From: an uncultured Alphaproteobacteria bacterium
GTDB taxonomy: Bacteria; Pseudomonadota; Alphaproteobacteria; SP197
DNA: 60,558 bases
Assembly (NCBI GenBank): GCA_943787175.1
Contig: CALSLK010000026.1
Coordinates: forward strand, 1-60,558
Direction: 5' to 3'
Below the pieces are notes generated by a model, which worked only from the letters and a program-made list of their open reading frames with translations, had not been told where the DNA came from and made no database searches. The position numbers and the translations under genes were made by a program. Below are positions 25,958 to 35,935 of this stretch, one piece after another. Position 1 is the stretch's first letter, and each line of letters opens with the position of its first letter.

Positions 25958-28395
25958 CCACCCCTCCTTCCCATGCGCGCGCCGTCATAATCGGCGGTGG
26001 CATCATCGGTCTGTCGACGGCCTATCACCTGGCACGCGAAGGCTGGAGCGAGATCGTCGTGCTCGAAGCCAACAAACTCACCAGCGGTTCGACCTGGCAT
26101 GCTGCAGGCCTGGTCGGCCAGTTGCGCAACAGCGCCAATATCACCCGCCTGCTGGGCCACAGCGTTGAACTCTATAAACGCCTGGAAGAGGAAACCGGGC
26201 AGGCCACGGGGTGGCGCCAGACCGGCGGCCTGCGCCTTGCCTGCACACAGGACCGCTTCACCGAACTCAAGCGCCAGGCAACCGTCGCACACAGCTTCGG
26301 GCTCGACATGGATATTCTGTCGCCCAAGGAAGCGCTCGATTTGTGGCCTGCCATGCAGATCGATGATGTCATCGGTGCTGCCTGGCTGCCCAGCGACGGT
26401 CAGACCAACCCGTCTGATACCACCATGGCATTGGCCATCGGCGCGCGTCGTGCCGGTGTCACGATCATTGAAGATTGCCCCGTTACCGGCATCCGGGTCG
26501 AGAAGGGCCGGGCCACCGGTGTGACGACGCAGGAAGGCGAGATCACCTGTGAAGCCGTCGTCAATTGCGCGGGCCAGTGGGCGCGTGAGCTGGGCAGCAT
26601 GGCGGGCGTCAACGTGCCGCTTGCTTCCATGGAACATCAGTATCTCATCTCCGAGCCCATCCCTGGTCTGCCCAAGGATCTGCCCACCATGCGCGATCCC
26701 GATCGGCGGACCTATTACAAGGAAGAGGTCGGTGGTCTTGTCATGGGTGGTTACGAGCCCAACCCCGAGCCCTGGGCCCGTGACGGTATTCCCGAAGGCT
26801 TCCACTTCGCCCTGCTCAATTCCGTCTGGGAACGGTTCGAACAGCATATGGAAAACGCCGTTGCGCGTGTCCCAGTGCTGGAAACCGCAGGGGTCAAGCA
26901 ACTCCTCAATGGTCCTGAGAGTTTCACGCCAGACGGCTGGTTCATCCTGGGTGAGGCGCCCGAGGTGCGGAACTTCTATGTCGGCGCAGGTTTCAACGCC
27001 TTTGGTATCGCCAGTGCCGGTGGGGCAGGAAAGGCCCTTGCCGAATGGGTCGCAGGCGGTGAACCGCCCATGGATCTGTGGGCCGTTGATATCCGCCGCT
27101 TCGGCCAGCCCCATGGCGATCCCGCCTTTGTGCGCACGCTCACGGTTGAAGGCTGCGCGCGCCATTACGATGTCGCCTATCCCCATGTCGAGCATGAGGC
27201 AGGCCGACCTCTGCGTGTCTCACCGCTTTATGGTCGTCTTGATCGTGCCGGTGCCGTTTTCGGTGCCAAGCTTGGTTGGGAACGCGCCAATTGGTTCGCC
27301 CGCGATGATGAGGCCCGCCGCGATGAACCCAGCTTTGCCCGACCCAACTGGTTCGACGCCGTTGCGCGCGAACACCGCGCCTGCCGCGAGAATGCCGCGC
27401 TCTTCGATGCCAGTTCGTTTGCCAAATTTCTGGTCACGGGCCGCGATGCCGAATCTGCGCTCAACTGGATCTGCGCCAACAACGTTGCGCGTGAACCAGG
27501 CCGGGTCATCTATACCCAGATGCTCAATGCCAAGGGCGGTATCGAATGCGACCTCACGGTCACGCGCCTGGATGAGGAAACCTTCTACATCGTCACCGGT
27601 ACCGGCTTTGCCACCCACGATGCCGACTGGATCGCCCGCCATCTGCCCGCTGACGGTGATGCGCGCCTGATCGATGTCACGGCAGCTTATGGCGTGCTCA
27701 CGCTCATGGGCCCGCGTGCACGCGATATTCTGTCGGCGGTCACGCAAGACGATGTTTCCAACGCTGCAATTCCGTTTGCCACCTGTCGCACCATCAGGAT
27801 CGCCGGGGCACCGGTGCGCGCCGTGCGCGTGACCTATGTCGGTGAACAGGGCTGGGAACTGCATGTTCCCAGTGACAGTGCCGGTGCCGTGTTCGACGCC
27901 GTCATGGCCGCGGGGGAACCCCACGGCCTTGCGCTTGCAGGTTACCGTGCCATCGAAAGCCTGCGCCTGGAAAAGGGCTACCGCGCCTGGAGCAGCGACA
28001 TCGGTCCCGACCATACTCCGGTCGAGGCGGGGCTTGCCTGGGCCTGCAAGACCCGCTCCAACATTGACTTCCAGGGACGTGCTGCCATCGAGCAACAGTT
28101 GGCTGATGGCGTCGCCAAGCAGCTTGCGTGTTTCACGGTGGACGATCCCGATGTGCAACTCCATGGCCGCGAAACCATTTTCCGCAACGGCGAGCAAATC
28201 GGCTGGCTGACCTCGGGCGGCCATGGTCACACGGTCGGGAAATCCATCGGCTATGGCTACGTCCGTCATCCCGGCATCGACAACGATTACCTCAGCTCCG
28301 GCAGCTACGAGCTGGAGGTTGCCACGGCCCGCGTGCCGGCAGCCCTGCACCTCGAGGCGCTTGTTGACCCCGCGAACCTGCGCGTGAAAGGCTGA
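25954..28395 (+). CDS. Dimethylglycine/sarcosine dehydrogenase-like FAD enzyme fused to GcvT
   Basis: About 813 residues; the ATG at 25954 overlaps the previous stop (ATGA). Residues 1-390 form a D-amino-acid-oxidase-type FAD domain (VIIGGGIIGLSTAYHL at 11-26). H49 in SGSTWHAAG corresponds to the His that binds FAD covalently in mitochondrial DMGDH and sarcosine dehydrogenase. The following FAO_M-like linker and a C-terminal GcvT domain (ASSFAKFLVTG, TYVGEQGWELHVP, YRAIESLRLEKGYRAW) are as in DMGDH. It should oxidatively demethylate an N-methyl amino compound and pass the methylene to tetrahydrofolate. Substrate may be dimethylglycine, sarcosine or a related amine. Confidence 0.88.
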   Translation: MTTPPSHARAVIIGGGIIGLSTAYHLAREGWSEIVVLEANKLTSGSTWHAAGLVGQLRNSANITRLLGHSVELYKRLEEETGQATGWRQTGGLRLACTQDRFTELKRQATVAHSFGLDMDILSPKEALDLWPAMQIDDVIGAAWLPSDGQTNPSDTTMALAIGARRAGVTIIEDCPVTGIRVEKGRATGVTTQEGEITCEAVVNCAGQWARELGSMAGVNVPLASMEHQYLISEPIPGLPKDLPTMRDPDRRTYYKEEVGGLVMGGYEPNPEPWARDGIPEGFHFALLNSVWERFEQHMENAVARVPVLETAGVKQLLNGPESFTPDGWFILGEAPEVRNFYVGAGFNAFGIASAGGAGKALAEWVAGGEPPMDLWAVDIRRFGQPHGDPAFVRTLTVEGCARHYDVAYPHVEHEAGRPLRVSPLYGRLDRAGAVFGAKLGWERANWFARDDEARRDEPSFARPNWFDAVAREHRACRENAALFDASSFAKFLVTGRDAESALNWICANNVAREPGRVIYTQMLNAKGGIECDLTVTRLDEETFYIVTGTGFATHDADWIARHLPADGDARLIDVTAAYGVLTLMGPRARDILSAVTQDDVSNAAIPFATCRTIRIAGAPVRAVRVTYVGEQGWELHVPSDSAGAVFDAVMAAGEPHGLALAGYRAIESLRLEKGYRAWSSDIGPDHTPVEAGLAWACKTRSNIDFQGRAAIEQQLADGVAKQLACFTVDDPDVQLHGRETIFRNGEQIGWLTSGGHGHTVGKSIGYGYVRHPGIDNDYLSSGSYELEVATARVPAALHLEALVDPANLRVKG

Positions 28396-28422
28396 CGCGA
28401 AAGAAATCAGGAGAACGTGATC

Positions 28423-29206
28423 ATGGCGACCCAGTCTGAACGGGCCGAAACCTTTGCATCCCTTCACGTGAAGGGGCACCCGGTGGTGTTGTTCAACATC
28501 TGGGATGCCGGTTCGGCCCAGGCCGTCGCGCGCACGGGCGCTTCAGCACTTGCCACGGGAAGCTGGCCTGTCGCTGCCGCCCACGGTGCCGGGGATGGTG
28601 AACACCTGCCGCTTGATCTGGCACTTGCCAACCTGGAACGCATCGTTGCTGCAGTAGACCTTCCGGTCAGTCTTGATTTCGAATCTGGATATGGCCGGAG
28701 CGCTGATCAGGTTGCAGCCAATGCCAGACGTGTGGTCGCAGCCGGTGCGGTGGGCATCAATCTGGAAGATCGCATCATCGGCGAAGACGGTCTTTTTGCA
28801 CCAGCCGATCATGCCGCCCGTGTTGCCGGCGCGGTGCAGGGCCGGCCGGGATGCAGGCGTCGACCTTTTCGTCAACGCACGCACCGACCTCTTTCTCAAG
28901 GCCGGGGCCGAAAACCATGACGACGCCATGCTCGATGACGCATTGGCGCGGGCTCACGCCTACGGGGCAGCAGGCGCAAAGGGCTTCTTTGCCCCGGGTC
29001 TGGTCGACGAGAAGCTGATCGGGCGCCTGTGCGAAGCCAGCCCACTGCCTGTCAACGTGCTGGCCCTGCCGACCTCGCCGCAATCCTCTCGCCTCGCCGA
29101 ACTGGGCGTCGCGCGCATCAGCTACGGACCCGGCCCCTGGCGTCGTGCCATGGCCTTTCTCGAAGAGGCTGCGGCAGAGGCCCTTGCCGCGCCGAACGGA
29201 GCCTGA
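28423..29206 (+). CDS. Isocitrate lyase/PEP mutase family protein (one frameshift)
   Basis: Start ATG at 28423 with AGGAG upstream. The first frame has FNIWDAGSAQAVARTGASALATGSW, DLPVSLDFESGYG and GINLEDRIIGEDGLF, the substrate and Mg-binding motifs of the family. Near 28845 it shifts into DAGVDLFVNARTDLF...GAKGFFAPGL...ISYGPGPWRRAM, ending at 29206. The KKCGH loop of true isocitrate lyase is absent, so it is closer to oxaloacetate decarboxylase/carboxyvinyl-phosphonate or methylisocitrate-lyase-like members. It ends the amine operon and may act on a 3- or 4-carbon keto acid. The single break is probably a sequence error. Confidence 0.8.
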
Positions 29207-29223
29207 AGCGGGGCAACTGTGGT

Positions 29224-30063
29224 TCAGTCCCTGCCGTGCGCCTTCAGTTCAGCGCGCAGGGCTGCGATCTCATCTTTCAGGCTGTTGAGATCGGCATGCA
29301 GGATGTCTGCCTCGCGTTTGGCGATGGCATTGGCGTCATGCAGCAATTCGTCTGCTTCTTCCCTGTGCAGCTGCTGCATGGAATCCACGACCACGGCGAT
29401 GAACAGATTAAGCACCGCAAAGCTCACCACCAGGATGAACGGCACGAAAAACGCCCATGCAAACGGGTGGGCTTCCATCACCGGGCGCACAATGCCCATC
29501 GACCAGCTTTCCAGCGTCATGATCTGGAACAGCGAATACATGGATTCCCCGATGCTGCCGAACCATTCGGGGAAGTTCTGGCCGAACAGTTTGGTCGCCA
29601 TCACGGCAAAGACATAAAACAGCATCACCAGCAGCAGGGCGATCGAGCCCATGCCCGGCAGCGAGCGCATCAGGGTTTCCACCACGCGGCGCAGGCGCGG
29701 CACCACCGAGACCAGCCGCAGCACCCGCAGGATACGCAGCGCGCGCAACACCGAAAGTGACCCGCTTGCTGGGAACAGGGCAACGCCGACCACGGCGATG
29801 TCGAACAGGCTCCACGGGTCACGCCAGAAAGCGCGACCATGGGCTGTGATGCGCAGGGCGATCTCGATCACGAAGATGCCAAGGATGATGTGGTCCGCGC
29901 CCCTGATGAAGAAACCCCATTCGGCCATCACCGAGGCGGCGGTTTCCAGGCCCAGTAGAAATGCGTTGATCACGATCAGCGTCGTAATCGTGCGCGTGAA
30001 CCATTTGTCCTCGACAAGGTCGAAGACGCGCTGACGCCAGGGGGGGAGGCTGGTCGCGGTCAA
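29224..30063 (-). CDS. Bacterial voltage-gated sodium channel (NaChBac/NavAb type)
   Basis: 279 residues with six transmembrane helices. The S4 sensor has four arginines at every third position (R107, R110, R113, R116). The selectivity filter TLESWSM (183-189) is that of NavAb, where the Glu ring selects Na+. After S6 (about 205-228) the C-terminus (231-275) is charged and heptad-like, consistent with the four-helix coiled coil that assembles the tetramer. Such channels sit in the inner membrane and affect motility and pH or Na+ homeostasis in marine and alkaliphilic bacteria. It converges on the amine operon and lies just downstream of a hydrolase gene. Confidence 0.95.
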   Translation of the reverse strand: MTATSLPPWRQRVFDLVEDKWFTRTITTLIVINAFLLGLETAASVMAEWGFFIRGADHIILGIFVIEIALRITAHGRAFWRDPWSLFDIAVVGVALFPASGSLSVLRALRILRVLRLVSVVPRLRRVVETLMRSLPGMGSIALLLVMLFYVFAVMATKLFGQNFPEWFGSIGESMYSLFQIMTLESWSMGIVRPVMEAHPFAWAFFVPFILVVSFAVLNLFIAVVVDSMQQLHREEADELLHDANAIAKREADILHADLNSLKDEIAALRAELKAHGRD

Positions 30064-30076
30064 GAAACGCCCGTTC

Positions 30077-30940
30077 TCAGAGTGGATCGCTGTTGCCTAG
30101 ATGGGTGTCCAGAAACGCCAGAACAACATCGGCAGCGCCGTAATCGTAAAGATTGTTGTGGCCTGCCTCAGGCGTCAGCCAGAATTCCTTGGGTTCGACG
30201 GCTTTCTCGAACAGTGCCTGGGCAAAACGTTCGGGAATGGTGGTATCGCGTTCGCCGTGCAACATCAGGACCGGCATGTCGATGTCACCGATGCGTTCAT
30301 CTGAAGGGTATTTGTCAAAGACCGCATGTCCGGCCATCGGCACATACCAGTACATGTTGCCGGCCAGCTCGGAGAGCGAAGTGAAGGGTGTTTCCAGGAT
30401 GAGCGCCGCACTCTCGACTTCCGCAGCCATCGCGACAGCCACACCCGTGCCCAGGGATTCGCCATAAAGCACGGTATCGCGCCCGCTGATGCCCTGGTCG
30501 GCAAGCCAGGCCAGACCCGCACGGGCATCGTTGTAGAGACCTTCCTCGTCGGGCTTGCCGGGGTTGCCTGCATAGCCACGATATTCGACCAGGAACAGGC
30601 CATATCCGGCTTCTGCAAATGGCTGCAGCTTGCCTGTGCGGTGGCCGATGTTTCCGGCATTGCCGTGGGTCATGACGATGACGGGTTTGCCGGCCTGTGC
30701 GGGAAGGTACCACGCGACCAGGTCCAGCCCGTCGGCCGTCGTCACGGTGATTTCCTGGAACCCGTCAATTGCCGAGCGCGCCAGATCCGGAGCTTCACTT
30801 CCAGCCTGATAGATGATCGAGCGCTGCGTCATGGCCAGGCCACCCGCAAAGACGCCAAACCCTGCCAGAGCCACCGCCGCTACGCGCCAGGGCATGGCCG
30901 ACATCCGAAACAATTCATGCGACACTGGAACTCCGCTCAC
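30077..30940 (-). CDS. Membrane-anchored alpha/beta hydrolase (YfhR/BEM46-like)
   Basis: 287 residues if the GTG at 30940 is used. GTG at 30925, with GGAG five bases upstream, and ATG at 30904 are alternatives. One N-terminal hydrophobic segment (about 18-36) should anchor it to the inner membrane. The hydrolase fold shows the oxyanion HGNAGN, the nucleophile elbow YGESLGTG, an acid in HGERDTTIP and the His in PEAGHNNLYDYG. It is probably an esterase or thioesterase of unknown substrate. The gene ends 14 bp before the sodium-channel start, so they may be co-transcribed. Confidence 0.85.
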   Translation of the reverse strand: MSGVPVSHELFRMSAMPWRVAAVALAGFGVFAGGLAMTQRSIIYQAGSEAPDLARSAIDGFQEITVTTADGLDLVAWYLPAQAGKPVIVMTHGNAGNIGHRTGKLQPFAEAGYGLFLVEYRGYAGNPGKPDEEGLYNDARAGLAWLADQGISGRDTVLYGESLGTGVAVAMAAEVESAALILETPFTSLSELAGNMYWYVPMAGHAVFDKYPSDERIGDIDMPVLMLHGERDTTIPERFAQALFEKAVEPKEFWLTPEAGHNNLYDYGAADVVLAFLDTHLGNSDPL

Positions 30941-30997
30941 GCATCATGGATGGGCGTTCTAGAGCAGATCGCGACGGTATGGAAACGCGCAGGGCCG

Positions 30998-31735
30998 ATG
31001 ATGCCAGATGACGACCACAACAACGCTCACGACAGACGGCCAGACACAAGGCGAGGGCGCTGGGTTCTGCCCGCTATGCTGCTGGCCGGCGTTGTCGGCG
31101 CAGCGGTCCTTTGGTCGGCCGTTCCCGATGGTGCCGAGCTGCGTTTTGTCTACCTTGTGCTGCTTGGTCTGTTCGTCGGCTCAGGCCTCGTCTGGGCTCT
31201 GGCGCGTGCACCGATCGGGCGCACCCTGCGCCATGCCGGTATCTGGCTGCTGATCGGCGGCGTCATCTTCGTTGGCTACAGCTTTCGTGATGAAGCCCGT
31301 TATGTCCTCGACCGCGTCCAGGGTGATCTCACGCCCCAGCAGGGTTACGGCGCAACCGAAACTGAAATCAGTTTCCGTGCAGGCCCCAACGGGCACTTTC
31401 TGGTTGAGGCGGAAATCGACGGTGCGGATCTGCTGCTGGTGGTCGATACCGGCGCCAGCGATGTCATCCTCAACGCAGAGGACGCGCGCAAGCTGGGCTT
31501 TGATCCCGATACCCTGAACTATTCCATGCCCTACAACACCGCCAACGGCACGGTCATGGGCGCACCGCTCCGCCTTGATGCCATCCGCATCGGCCCCGTC
31601 GTGGTGAGGAACGTGCGCGCCTCGGTCAATCAGGCACCCATGAACCGCTCGCTTCTGGGCGTGTCGTTCCTCTCCCAGATCGGCGGCTACCGCGTTTCCG
31701 GCGATGTCCTGACGCTCTACGCAACTAGCCCTTAA
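30998..31735 (+). CDS. Membrane-bound retropepsin-like aspartic protease (TIGR02281-type)
   Basis: 245 residues from ATG at 30998. Three hydrophobic segments (about 22-42, 47-66, 73-90) precede a periplasmic or cytoplasmic single-lobe aspartic protease domain. The active-site motif VVDTGASDVIL and the later VRNVRASV...NRSLLGVSFL are typical of this clan AA family, which works as a homodimer like retroviral proteases. Natural substrates of these proteobacterial members are unknown. Confidence 0.85.
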   Translation: MMPDDDHNNAHDRRPDTRRGRWVLPAMLLAGVVGAAVLWSAVPDGAELRFVYLVLLGLFVGSGLVWALARAPIGRTLRHAGIWLLIGGVIFVGYSFRDEARYVLDRVQGDLTPQQGYGATETEISFRAGPNGHFLVEAEIDGADLLLVVDTGASDVILNAEDARKLGFDPDTLNYSMPYNTANGTVMGAPLRLDAIRIGPVVVRNVRASVNQAPMNRSLLGVSFLSQIGGYRVSGDVLTLYATSP

Positions 31736-31750
31736 GTCACGCCCCCAAAG

Positions 31751-31780
31751 AAAAAGGGCCCGGTGTTTCCACCGGGCCCT
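31751..31780 (-). terminator. Rho-independent terminator of the BAX inhibitor-1 gene (possibly bidirectional)
   Basis: GGGCCCGGTG (31756-31765) pairs perfectly with 31770-31779 around loop TTTC. On the minus strand the stem is followed by TTTTTCTTT. On the plus strand only two T follow, so it serves mainly the minus-strand gene. Confidence 0.85.
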
Positions 31781-31801
31781 TGATCAGACGATGCGTTGTT
31801 C

Positions 31802-32557
31802 TCAGCGATTGTTGCCCAGAAGATGCATCAGCATGATGAAGAGGTTGATGAAGTCGAGATAGAGCCGCAGGGCGCCGTGGATGGCGGTCTTCTTGCTCAT
31901 CTCGCTGTCCATGTGCTCGCTGTAGCTCTCCTTGATCTTCTGCGTGTCGTAAGCAGTCAGGCCCGTGAAGACCAGAACGCCGACCACCGAGATCGCAAAG
32001 CCCAGAGCGCTGCTCTGCATGAAGATGTTCACCACCATCGCGATGATGACGCCGATCAGGCCCATGAACAGGAACGATCTCCAGTTCGCCAGCGACCGTT
32101 TGGTCGTATAGCCGTAAAGGCTCATGGCACCAAAGGTCGCCGCGGTAATGAAGAACACCCGCGCAACGCTTTCAGACGTGTAGGTGATCAGGATCGACGA
32201 GAGCGACATGCCCATCAGGGCGGCAAAACCCCAGAAGACCATCTGCGCACTGGCGGCCGACATCTTGTTGATGCGTGCGGCAAACAGGATCACCAGGCCA
32301 ATCGGAGCAAGGGCCACGACCCACATCAGCGGGGAGTTGAACAGCGTATTGCCAAACTGGGTCAGCACGACGATTTCGCCCGACGGTCCGAAGACAACCG
32401 ACATCTGCGCCACGACGAAGGCGACGACGCCCGTGATGGCCAGACCCACGCCCATGTAGTTGTAGACGCGCAGCATGTAGGCGCGCAGACCCTCGTCATA
32501 GACGGCGGTGGTTTGCGTGCGGCCGACGACGCGCTCTTTAGCATTACCAAATGCCAT
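31802..32557 (-). CDS. BAX inhibitor-1 / YccA family membrane protein
   Basis: 251 residues from MAFGNAKER (ATG at 32557; AGAGGA about 12 nt upstream). Seven hydrophobic segments follow a short soluble N-terminus. The family-specific C-terminal part is present: FTGLTAYDTQKIKE and HGALRLYLDFINLFIMLMHLLG. Bacterial members are inner-membrane proteins thought to conduct Ca2+/H+ or to modulate FtsH proteolysis. It stands alone with its own terminator. Confidence 0.92.
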   Translation of the reverse strand: MAFGNAKERVVGRTQTTAVYDEGLRAYMLRVYNYMGVGLAITGVVAFVVAQMSVVFGPSGEIVVLTQFGNTLFNSPLMWVVALAPIGLVILFAARINKMSAASAQMVFWGFAALMGMSLSSILITYTSESVARVFFITAATFGAMSLYGYTTKRSLANWRSFLFMGLIGVIIAMVVNIFMQSSALGFAISVVGVLVFTGLTAYDTQKIKESYSEHMDSEMSKKTAIHGALRLYLDFINLFIMLMHLLGNNR

Positions 32558-32593
32558 GGCTTTCAAGTCCTCTGTTGCGAGTTGCCCTGTGAC

Positions 32594-32613
32594 GGTACGT
32601 TCTAAACCGTACC
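32594..32613. promoter_or_regulatory. Inverted repeat upstream of the BAX inhibitor-1 gene
   Basis: GGTACG-N8-CGTACC lies 37-56 bp upstream of the start codon, in the promoter zone. ACGGT/ACCGT overlaps it. It is a candidate operator with unknown regulator. Confidence 0.3.
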
Positions 32614-32747
32614 ATTTCAGGTCTCTATGTGGAAGCCGATCCCGCCTCGTTTCAAGTGGTTTCGGTGTCTTCCGAGCCCCGGTTTCGTGCCGATTTTTGG
32701 CCGCTCAGAGCCTGGCCCAGACAGGCCTGGCTGTGGCCCTGTGAAAC

Positions 32748-35257
32748 CTACTCTGATCGCAGCACCGGCGCCGCCGGGCGGCGACAGCGCGCGCCAGCTC
32801 GCCACCAGCCCGGCGATCAGGGAAACCGTCAGCGCTACCGCGCCGATCGCCAGGATCGCCGCCCAGGGCATGGTCCAGCTGGTGTGGAGCACGAAGCGCA
32901 CAATGGCCCAGGCCGCCGCCGGTTCCCGCTCCCAGGGCCAGGGTCGGAGGCGGCCAGCCCCAGCATCAGGTGCTCCAGGGTGAAGACGCGCGCCAGCAGG
33001 CCCCGTGTCGCCCCCAGCACCTTCATGATGACGGCGTCATAAAGTCTGCGCCGCTGGGCTGCAGCCACGGATTCAGCCAGCACGACCACCCCGGCAATCA
33101 GCGCCAGGGCCGCGATGCCGCCAATCGCTGCGTCGATCCGGCCCAGAATGGCCAGCACGTCGGTCAGCACGTCACGCACCCCGATGGCAGAGACATTGGG
33201 GAACTGTTGCGCAACGGCAGTACGCAGGGGTGTTTCGGCCTCGCGGTCGGCATAAACCGTTGCGATATGGGTGTGGGGTGCTGCTTCCAGCATGCCCGGC
33301 GAATAAACCAGGACGAAGTTGATGCCCATGGTCGTCCAGTCGATCTGGCGCAGGTTGGCAATCTCTGCCGTGATCTCGCGTCCCAGAAGATTGACCGTCA
33401 GGGTGTCGCCAATCGTGACTCCAAAACCGGCCGCGATCTCCTCATCGAACGAAATCAGCGGCGGACCGGAATAATCCTGTGGCCACCAGTCTCCCTGTGT
33501 GACTTCCGAGCCCTCAGGCGGCAGCGCCGAATAGGTCGCCCCGCGGTCTCCTTCCACGACCCAGCGTACATCGGGATTGATGACAGCCTCACTGACGGGC
33601 ACGCCGTTGATTGCGGTGATGCGCCCGCGCAGGCTGGGTACGGATTGGACGTCGTGCACGCCCTGGGTTTCCCCGGCCAGAAGCCGGAACGGATCAATCT
33701 GGTCGGGCTGGATGTCGATGAAGAAAAAGGCCGGTGCGTCCCGGGGCAGCGCCTGGCCGATTTCGTGGCGCAAATTGGCCTGCACGCCAGCCACCGCCGT
33801 CAGCACGGTCAGACCAATACCAAAGGCCACGGTCACCGTCGGGGTTGCCGCACCGGGTCGATAGAGTCCGGCCAGTGCCATGCGCAGGGAAATCCAGCGT
33901 GGTCTGCCCGCCAGTCGCGCGCCGGCCATGATCGCCACGGCAGCCAGACGGAACAGCAGCAGGGCCATGGCTGCTCCGGCAATGAACACGGCAGCCAGGA
34001 TGTGATCATCAGATGCCGCAACGGCCAGACCGGCCAGCACGGCGGCAAGGCCCGCAACAAGAATGCGGTCGAACAGGCGGGAATGCCCTCCGGTCTCGCC
34101 CGTGCGCTCACGGAACAGCGCCGCAGGGGGAATGTCACGGGTGCGCGCCAGTGGCAGCAGGGCAAAGACCACGGCGGTCAGCAATCCATAGGCAGCGGCC
34201 AGCAGCAGCGGTGCTGGATAAAGCGCGACATCAACCGGTACCGGCAGGGCAGCGCGCACCACCTCGCCCACAAGCAGCGGCAGGACCCCGCCTGCAATCA
34301 CACCAGCCGCAACACCAAGCCCCGCCATGGCGGCAACTTCCAGCAGATAGGTCGCAAAGATCAGGCGTGACGAAGCACCCAGCGATTTCAGGATCGCCAC
34401 CGTGCCGGTTTTCTTGTCCAGATAGGTCGAAACTGCGCTGGCAATGCCGATCCCACCGATCAGCAGAGCAGCTAAGCCCACCAGCGTGATGAACATGCGC
34501 AGGCGTTCCAGAAAACGACGCAGTTGCGGGTTGGCATCCTCGTGGTTGCGGATGCGCCAGCCGGCATCGACAAAGGTCTCGCGCAGGTCGGCAATGACCG
34601 GCCCCACGGCCTCTCCGTCTGCCCAGACGCAGGCGCGTCAGATGGCGCACCAGACTGCCCGGCCCGGCCAGCCCCGTTTCCGCCAGGGCCGTATCGGAGA
34701 TGATCACCCGCGGCCCAAGCTGGAACGGCGCGCTGGCCCGGTCGGGCTCGTCCAGGATTTCGGCGCTGATGCGGAACGTGCCGTCACCCATCATGAAGGC
34801 GTCGCCGACCTCCAGGCCCATGCGTTCCAGGAAACTGCGGTCAACCAGCGCGCCGCTATCGGCCAGCGCGTCATCCACGCTGACCGGCGGATCAAGTTCC
34901 GCCGCGCCATAAAGCGGCCAGACACCGATCGACCGCGCGCAGGCTCACCAGACAGCGGCGGCTTGTCCGTTCCCGTCGCCATGGCATTGAGGTCGCGGGT
35001 GCGCGACACGGCGCCGCGTTCCTCCAGCCAGGCCTGCTGCTCCCCGGTCAGTTCGATCATGGTCGTCTGCAGCGCCACGATCACCGCCCAGGATCACCCG
35101 GCCGTTTTCGCGCAGGCCCTCCACCAGCCCGGCACCGAAACTGCCGACCCCGGCAATGGTGGCCACGCCCAGGGCAAGCCCGACCAGCGCCAGGCGGAAA
35201 CTCTCTCCATCCGCCGCGCAGGTCACGCCGTGCCAGGGTCCAGGCCAGCCCCGTCAT
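32748..35257 (-). pseudogene. FtsX/YbbP-like ABC exporter permease, broken by several frameshifts
   Basis: The start MTGLAWTLARRDLRGG at 35257 overlaps the ATPase stop (ATGA). The conserved chain then runs through successive frames: LALVGLALGVATIAGVGSFGAGL (about 35205-35135), IELTGEQQAWLEERGAVSRT, LVDRSFLERMGLEVGDAFMM (about 34850-34790), and a long intact stretch from about 34600 to 32960 with two FtsX-type transmembrane blocks. The tail FVLHTSWTMPWAAI...VASWRALS needs one more shift near 32780 to reach the natural end APVLRSE and the stop at 32748. Total about 830 residues, as expected for YbbP. All parts are present, so errors are likelier than decay. It pairs with the upstream ATPase as a LolCDE/MacB-type exporter. 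Confidence 0.8.
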
Positions 35258-35935
35258 GAAGTTCCGTCGCGCAGGTTGCCGTCTTCCATGACCACGGTCC
35301 GGGACGCAGCGCTGTGCCAGCTCGTCGTTGTGGGTCACCAGAACCAGGGTGGCGCCGGCTTCCTCGGCGGCCCCGAACATCATCTCGACAATCCCCTCGC
35401 CGGTCTTGCCATCCAGATTGCCGGTGGGTTCGTCGGCCAGAAGCAGGGGCGGGCGGGCGATCAGGGCGCGGGCCAGCGCCACGCGCTGCTGCTCTCCGCC
35501 CGACAGTTCCGTGGGCAGATGACCGGTCCGCGTGCCCAGCCCGACGGTTGCCAGCGCCTCGCTGGCGCGTCCAAGGGCGCCTGTCTCACCGGCCAGTTCC
35601 AGGGGCAGGGCAACATTTTCCTGTGCCGTCATGGTCGGAACCAGGTGGAAGGACTGGAAGACAATCCCCACATACCGGCCACGAAACTGTGCGAGGCTGT
35701 CCTCGTTGAGCGCACTCAGATCCTGGCCGGCGATTTCGACCCGGCCGGAACTGGGACGTTCCAGCCCCGCCGTGATCGCGAGCAGGGAGGATTTGCCCGA
35801 ACCGGAGGGTCCGACCACGGCCATGTGTTGGCCACGGTTCACCTCCAGGCTCACGCCGCGCAGAATGTTGACGAGTCCCGCAGCACTGCGAAGACTCAGA
35901 GTGATATCGGAAAGGCGAACAATGGGATCGGTCAT
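35254..35935 (-). CDS. YbbA/LolD-like ABC exporter ATPase (one frameshift near its end)
   Basis: About 226 residues from MTDPIVRLSD at 35935. It has Walker A GPSGSGKSS, FQSFHLVPTMTAQENV, signature LSGGEQQRVALARALI, Walker B LLLADEPTGNLD and the H-loop LVTHNDELAQRC. Near 35300 the frame shifts; the expected ending TVVMEDGNLRDGTS is encoded in the next frame and its TGA overlaps the permease ATG. LolD-type ATPases drive MacB-type extrusion of hydrophobic molecules. Its start codon overlaps that of the divergent tesA. Confidence 0.87.

Noticed and set aside
28423..29206. True isocitrate lyase
   Set aside because: The KKCGH catalytic loop is missing and the length is about half that of isocitrate lyase.
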